In this document: one piece after another, positions 8,223 through 11,576 of the stretch | How positions within the stretch are numbered: position 1 is the first letter of the stretch | Layout of the letters: every line of letters begins with the position of its first letter | Origin: Terana coerulea | Taxonomy: Eukaryota; Basidiomycota; Agaricomycetes; Polyporales; Phanerochaetaceae | DNA: 11,576 nucleotides | Direction of reading: 5' to 3' | Assembly (NCBI GenBank): GCA_024811115.1 | Contig: JAKOGH010000201.1 | Coordinates: forward strand, 1-11,576 | Position numbers and translations under genes: made by a program | The notes under the pieces: generated by a model | Told to the model about the DNA's origin: nothing | The model's database searches: none | What the model saw: only the letters and a program-made list of their open reading frames with translations

Positions 8223-8255
8223 TTAAGAATAACGTACCTCACAGTACGTTCTTAA
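8223..8255. repeat. Hairpin in spacer
   Basis: AACGTAC (8231-8237) pairs with GTACGTT (8244-8250) around a six-base loop. The stem extends as TTAAG (8223-8227) with CTTAA (8251-8255) past a three-base bulge. It has no T-run, and its role is unknown. Confidence 0.6.
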
Positions 8256-8298
8256 GAGCTCCCTGCGGGCTGGTAACGAGTCTACTGCCGTTTGCATA

Positions 8299-8780
8299 AG
8301 TCCGTGAAATCACAGAATTTCCCCGAGTTTGTTTGGCCCTGCTTGGCTGCAGCACGTGGCCCTTCGCAGATTCCTCTTCCAGCCATAGCTGAGAGCATGA
8401 ATATTAGTAGAAAAATGGAGTAATATCTTACCGACATTATTAACACCTTCGGATACTCTCCAGCTCAATATGGGGACGAAGGTGCGATAGCTGCGAGAAA
8501 TCCACTCTTAGAAGGGAGACGCTGACTTCGAGAAGCGCTCACTTGGCTCTGGGTCCATGCGCTTGGGCGTCTACACGAAAGGAGACTAATCCTCATAAAC
8601 TAGGTTATGGCGTGGTGAAAAACATGGAAGAGTACTCCTGTAAGACATTAAAATGCACGCAGGTAGCTAATTGATTAAATCGACCTGAAAACGCGGAGGC
8701 AAACGCGTACTCCGCGCTGGTCACGGGGTGAGCCAAACAGGGCCAAGCAAACCCATCGAAATTCCCTGATTTCACGGACT
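8299..8780. mobile_element. Third TIR element, about 480 bp, diverged
   Basis: AGTCCGTGAAATCA at 8299-8312 is the exact inverted match of 8767-8780. Similarity continues inward for about 62 bp (8299-8360 against 8719-8780), including TTTGYTTGGCCCTGYTTGGCT. The interior has no coding frame. No target duplication could be recognised at the ends, so the true termini may lie a few bases away. It ends 22 bp from the stop codon of the MLKL-like gene. Confidence 0.65.
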
Positions 8781-8802
8781 GATTCCAATCAGACTACTGG
8801 CG

Positions 8803-9851
8803 TCAGCTAAAAAAACCGAAGCTGATCACAGCTGCCTCCAATCGCATAGCCTTTCCCTGAAAGAGCAAGCGCATCAATGCATAGCACCATTTCCTCTTGC
8901 TTCTCGGATTGCATACCTGTAAACCTTGTATCTCGCAGCGCATTGCCTCCAAGGACACCTCATGCTTGGCCTCCGAGGCAAGGATAGCGTGCACGCCGAG
9001 CGCGAGCTCGACCTGTGTGTCGCTTTGCGCGTCCTGGGGTCGGAAACTTGAGACGGGACAGTCAATGAAGAGTTTGTCAATGAGACATACCTGTACTTCC
9101 CGTACGCCCGACTCGACGGCGTGCAGAGAGCGCTCTACCCTGCGCCGATGTCGGTCCTGCACGCACTGATTCGCAAGCTGGCGCGTTGCATGAGCGCCTT
9201 GTACAACGAATGACAGAAAAGGGCTCGACAGCGTACCTCGAATGCCCGGAAGCGATGCGCTAGCTTTGCTTCACACTGAGCAATACGCCGCTTGTCTGAG
9301 GTCGCACAGAACGTTCGGCGGAAGAGCCTCTGTCGGGCCATGCGCTCGAGGGTCACGCGCGTCTCTTCCAGCATTCTGCGCACAATGGACCACAGCCAGC
9401 ATGAGCCACTATACAGCTCCGTTGAATGAGTAGACATACGGGTATAGCCAAGCAATGTGCTCCCGGAACTCTTCTGTGAGGTCGTCCTCGCCCCATTCGG
9501 AGCAACGCTCTAGAATGCTGACATAGAGCGTAACTTGGGCCGCGAGCTTGCGGCAGTCATCTTTGTTCGCCTTCGCCGTCTGTAAATTTCAACATCTTGA
9601 GCCACACTTGAACAGTTCATGGGGTGTGAGAAGCTTACCTGCGCAAGCTCCAGAACGATTCCCGCTACCTCGAGCACGCCTTTCGCAACTGGGACATTAA
9701 GCCCTTCGACGATCCCCGAAGCGATCTTCAGCCCCACTTGAGCACAATCGACAAGCAACTCCGCATTCGTGGGGGCGTCCTCTGCAGTGAGACTCGGCTG
9801 CTTCCTCCTGAGGCGCATGTTGAAGACACGCCGCGGATTGAACCGTTGCAT
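8803..9851 (-). CDS. Helical protein with MLKL N-terminal-like domain (six exons)
   Basis: Proposed exons are 9851-9639, 9579-9440, 9375-9237, 9156-9091, 9033-8917 and 8856-8803. The introns are 57-80 nt, each with GT and AG ends, and joining gives 242 residues with no stop. After a basic N terminus the protein is almost wholly amphipathic helix. It reads GVLEVAGIVLELAQ, then ANKDDCRKLAAQVTLYVSIL, WGEDDLTEEFREHIAWL, and a long basic coiled-coil-like stretch with TLERMARQRLFRRTF. This pattern (NK-[DE]-[DE]-C-R after a hydrophobic helix, then LxxxxxxLxxxAxxxxxRRxF) resembles the fungal MLKL_NTD/HeLo-like four-helix bundle, known in other proteins for membrane-targeted cell death. The match is from memory, not a search. 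No kinase, NACHT or lipase domain follows, so it is a stand-alone domain. The last intron (60 nt) is in frame and stop-free, so retention is possible. The start is the first ATG in frame near the conserved block. Confidence 0.68.
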
Positions 9852-10109
9852 GACGAGCGGCGGGGAGATTGCGGGGGCGTTGGAGGATAGGGAATGCGTA
9901 CGATAGCCTGCTAGGTGAGAGGATGCAGCACACACCCCCATGCCTGCGCTGCGAGGGTTGCGATGGAATGTGGCGGTCCTACTAGGTACAGCCCGCCGAA
10001 GCAACGGTATTGCGTCCGCGCGAACCAAGGAACCGGGCGCTACTAACATCGTCAGCTTTTAAGACCGTGCCGAGCGAGAGACCAGGCTTTGCATCTTTGT
10101 TTCAGATAG
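9852..10109 (-). promoter_or_regulatory. Upstream region of the MLKL-like gene, duplicated at 3964-4210
   Basis: This 5' flank is conserved with the degenerate copy from the start codon out to TTTCAGATAG (10100-10109), where similarity stops. It likely contains the promoter and 5' UTR; no TATA box is obvious. Conservation reflects shared ancestry and does not by itself show function. Confidence 0.5.
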
Positions 10110-10392
10110 TTAGTGACTCTATAGCTGCACAAAAGATGAATGCGGTCGATCCAAGTGTGAACATGCTGAAAGGCCACCGAGAGGCCTGTATCAACCGCCC
10201 TAACAGATAACCAGGTGGCGGAGGCCACCGCTGGTGAACACCGCCGAGTCAATGGTAGGACGCTTCCCCGCGTCGTTCGCAGAGCTGAAAACCTGCCAGA
10301 GCCATCAATCAGCCCATGTTGTTCTGTGAAACGAACACATTCACATTTACCATACAAATACATGCCGGAGGCGCCGTGCCGCACCGTCCCAG
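10110..10392. other. Spacer between two minus-strand genes
   Basis: These 283 bases separate the stop codon of the SDR-like gene from the duplicated flank of the MLKL-like gene. No coding frame with recognisable content was found. It should contain the 3' UTR of the SDR-like gene; no clear polyadenylation signal was seen. Confidence 0.5.
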
Positions 10393-11576
10393 CTACTTCT
10401 TTTCCTTCAAGATCGCCTCGACCTCGGCCCTGATGCTCGCCAGCATGTCCTGCACGCCCTTCACCGGGCGCCACCCCAGCGAGCGCGAGTGGTTCGCGAC
10501 GCCGCGTGCGTTCGTCCCGTACGACGCGCCCCGTTCCTACCGACCCATCAACGTCAGCAACAGCACCGCGCCCCGCATTACGGCACGCACCTCCGAGCCA
10601 AAGTACGCCACAAAGTCCTCCGCGGTGAACGGCGTCGGCTCCGCGTCCGCCGCGCGCCCGAGCGCGACGAGCACCGTGCCGATCTGCTTCGAGATGTCGT
10701 ACCACGCGTGCTCGCCCGCGATCCCGAAGTAGAACCCGTCGCGCCCGTGCCCGACCGTCTCGGGCTTCGCGGTGAGCGCGTCGAAGAGGACGATGTACAG
10801 GTCCGCGACTGCAGACGCGTGCGCCGCCGGTCATTTGAAGCGGCGCTGTGGGTGGAGAGAACGGTGCGCACCTTCGTCGATGTGGACGTCGGGCCAGCGC
10901 GCGACGCCCTTGCCCACGACACCGGCGCGCCCGCGTAGCGCCGCGCGGACGAGCGTCGGGATCTGCTGCGAGTGCGGGTTCGCGATCCCGGCGTCGACGA
11001 GCGGGCCTGTCGCGATGCCCCAGATGGTGCTTGGCAACACAATATACGACCTCAAATAACCTGCAAAAAAAAAAACACCGTAAGCGTGCCGTGAACGGCG
11101 AGTAAAGGAAGATGCATATGTGTGGTGGTGGTGGCGGGACGCACCGGCCTGGTCCGCACGCACGATCGCGAGATCGACGGCGCGGTGCACCGCGTCCGCG
11201 GGGAAGCTCCGCTCGATGCCGTCCGCGTCCGCGTCGTCGTACACCGTGTCCGTCGTCGCGTTCCCGCCCGTGTCCGCGCCGTACGTCAGCAGGCCCGTGC
11301 CGGACTGCAGCCCGGCGGCGTGTCAGCGGCGACAGTGAAGCGTTGAGGGACGCACGCACGGTGTGGATGAGGACGGGCAGGTCGCCCAGCGTCGCGTGCC
11401 GCTTGTGCAGCCCTCTGAGGAGCGCATGCGTAGCATCGAGGTCGTCCGCGTCGGCCTGCCGCGACCCTGGGCTTCAGCACGTACACTCGACAAATGACAT
11501 ACGCACCGCTGAAAACACGACGTGCGCGTGCGCGCTGAGCTCCTCCAGCAAGTCCAGGTCCGCTAGCGACCCCACC
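10393..11576 (-). CDS. NAD(P)-binding SDR/epimerase-like protein (5' end off window)
   Basis: Six exons are readable: 11576-11507, 11455-11360, 11304-11145, 11060-10872, 10808-10591 and 10536-10393. Introns are 51-84 nt with GTGCG-type donors; together they give 291 residues ending in ILKEKK. The visible part starts mid-Rossmann fold (HAHVVFSA), continues with LPVLIHTSGTGLLTYGAD, where Ser is at the position of the SDR/epimerase active-site strand, then RSYIVLPSTIWGIATGPL and, near the C terminus, GFYFGIAGEHAWYDISKQIG. This fits an NAD-dependent epimerase/dehydratase-like or NmrA-like fungal protein; a canonical YxxxK is not obvious, so it may be an atypical SDR. Substrate is unknown. The N-terminal GxxGxxG nucleotide loop should lie beyond the right edge. 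Confidence 0.8.
11061..11144 (-). other. Intron with A-tract / polypyrimidine acceptor
   Basis: The donor is GTGCGTCC at 11144 and the acceptor TTTTGCAG ends at 11061. An 11-base T run (A run at 11065-11075 on the plus strand) precedes the acceptor. Removal joins CAGGCCG to GTTATTTG, giving QAGYLRS in frame. Confidence 0.75.

Noticed and set aside
9034..9090. Alternative shorter intron 4 ending at 9047 (44 nt)
   Set aside because: Its acceptor would put the next exon out of frame; the CAG ending at 9034 keeps the frame and gives a continuous helix.
10052..11359. Long 435-codon minus-strand open frame rich in Arg and Ala
   Set aside because: It crosses several introns of the SDR-like gene in a different frame, and its composition is that of out-of-frame GC-rich DNA; the spliced model has recognisable protein content.

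Overview
The window looks like nuclear DNA of a filamentous basidiomycete, probably an agaricomycete; this is inference. The reasons are GC-rich coding exons split by 51-84 nt GT-AG introns, a decayed Ty3/gypsy retrotransposon of the type common in these genomes, and a gene that resembles the fungal MLKL/HeLo-like four-helix family expanded in Agaricomycetes. No rRNA, tRNA or CRISPR was seen.

Layout, left to right. (1) Positions 1 to about 3680, minus strand: the gag, protease, reverse transcriptase and start of the RNase H of a frameshifted Ty3/gypsy element, with its 5' LTR/leader at the right end; the integrase and the other LTR lie off the left edge. (2) About 3740-4210, minus: a broken partial copy (upstream region plus first exon) of the gene that lies intact at 8803-9851. 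(3) 4687-5948, plus: a two-exon gene for a 392-residue multi-pass membrane protein of unknown function. (4) 5949-8800: a gene-free block holding three TIR-bearing non-autonomous DNA elements: about 6555-7290 with subterminal hairpins; 7300-8154 with roughly 230-bp near-identical TIRs and a 9-bp target duplication; and 8299-8780 with roughly 62-bp diverged TIRs. (5) 8803-9851, minus: a six-exon gene for a predicted 242-residue helical protein, tentatively MLKL N-terminal-domain-like. (6) 10393 to the right edge, minus: the last six exons of an NAD(P)-binding SDR/epimerase-like protein.

The most informative structure is the duplication pair. The first exon and about 260 bp upstream of the MLKL-like gene recur in the same orientation about 5.9 kb away. 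There the copy has lost its start codon, gained a frameshift, lost everything after exon 1, and abuts the LTR element. The three TIR elements lie between the two copies and end 22 bp from the stop of the intact gene, so the locus looks like a small duplicated gene patch eroded by transposons. All exon structures are read by eye from splice signals and frame continuity and have not been checked against transcripts.
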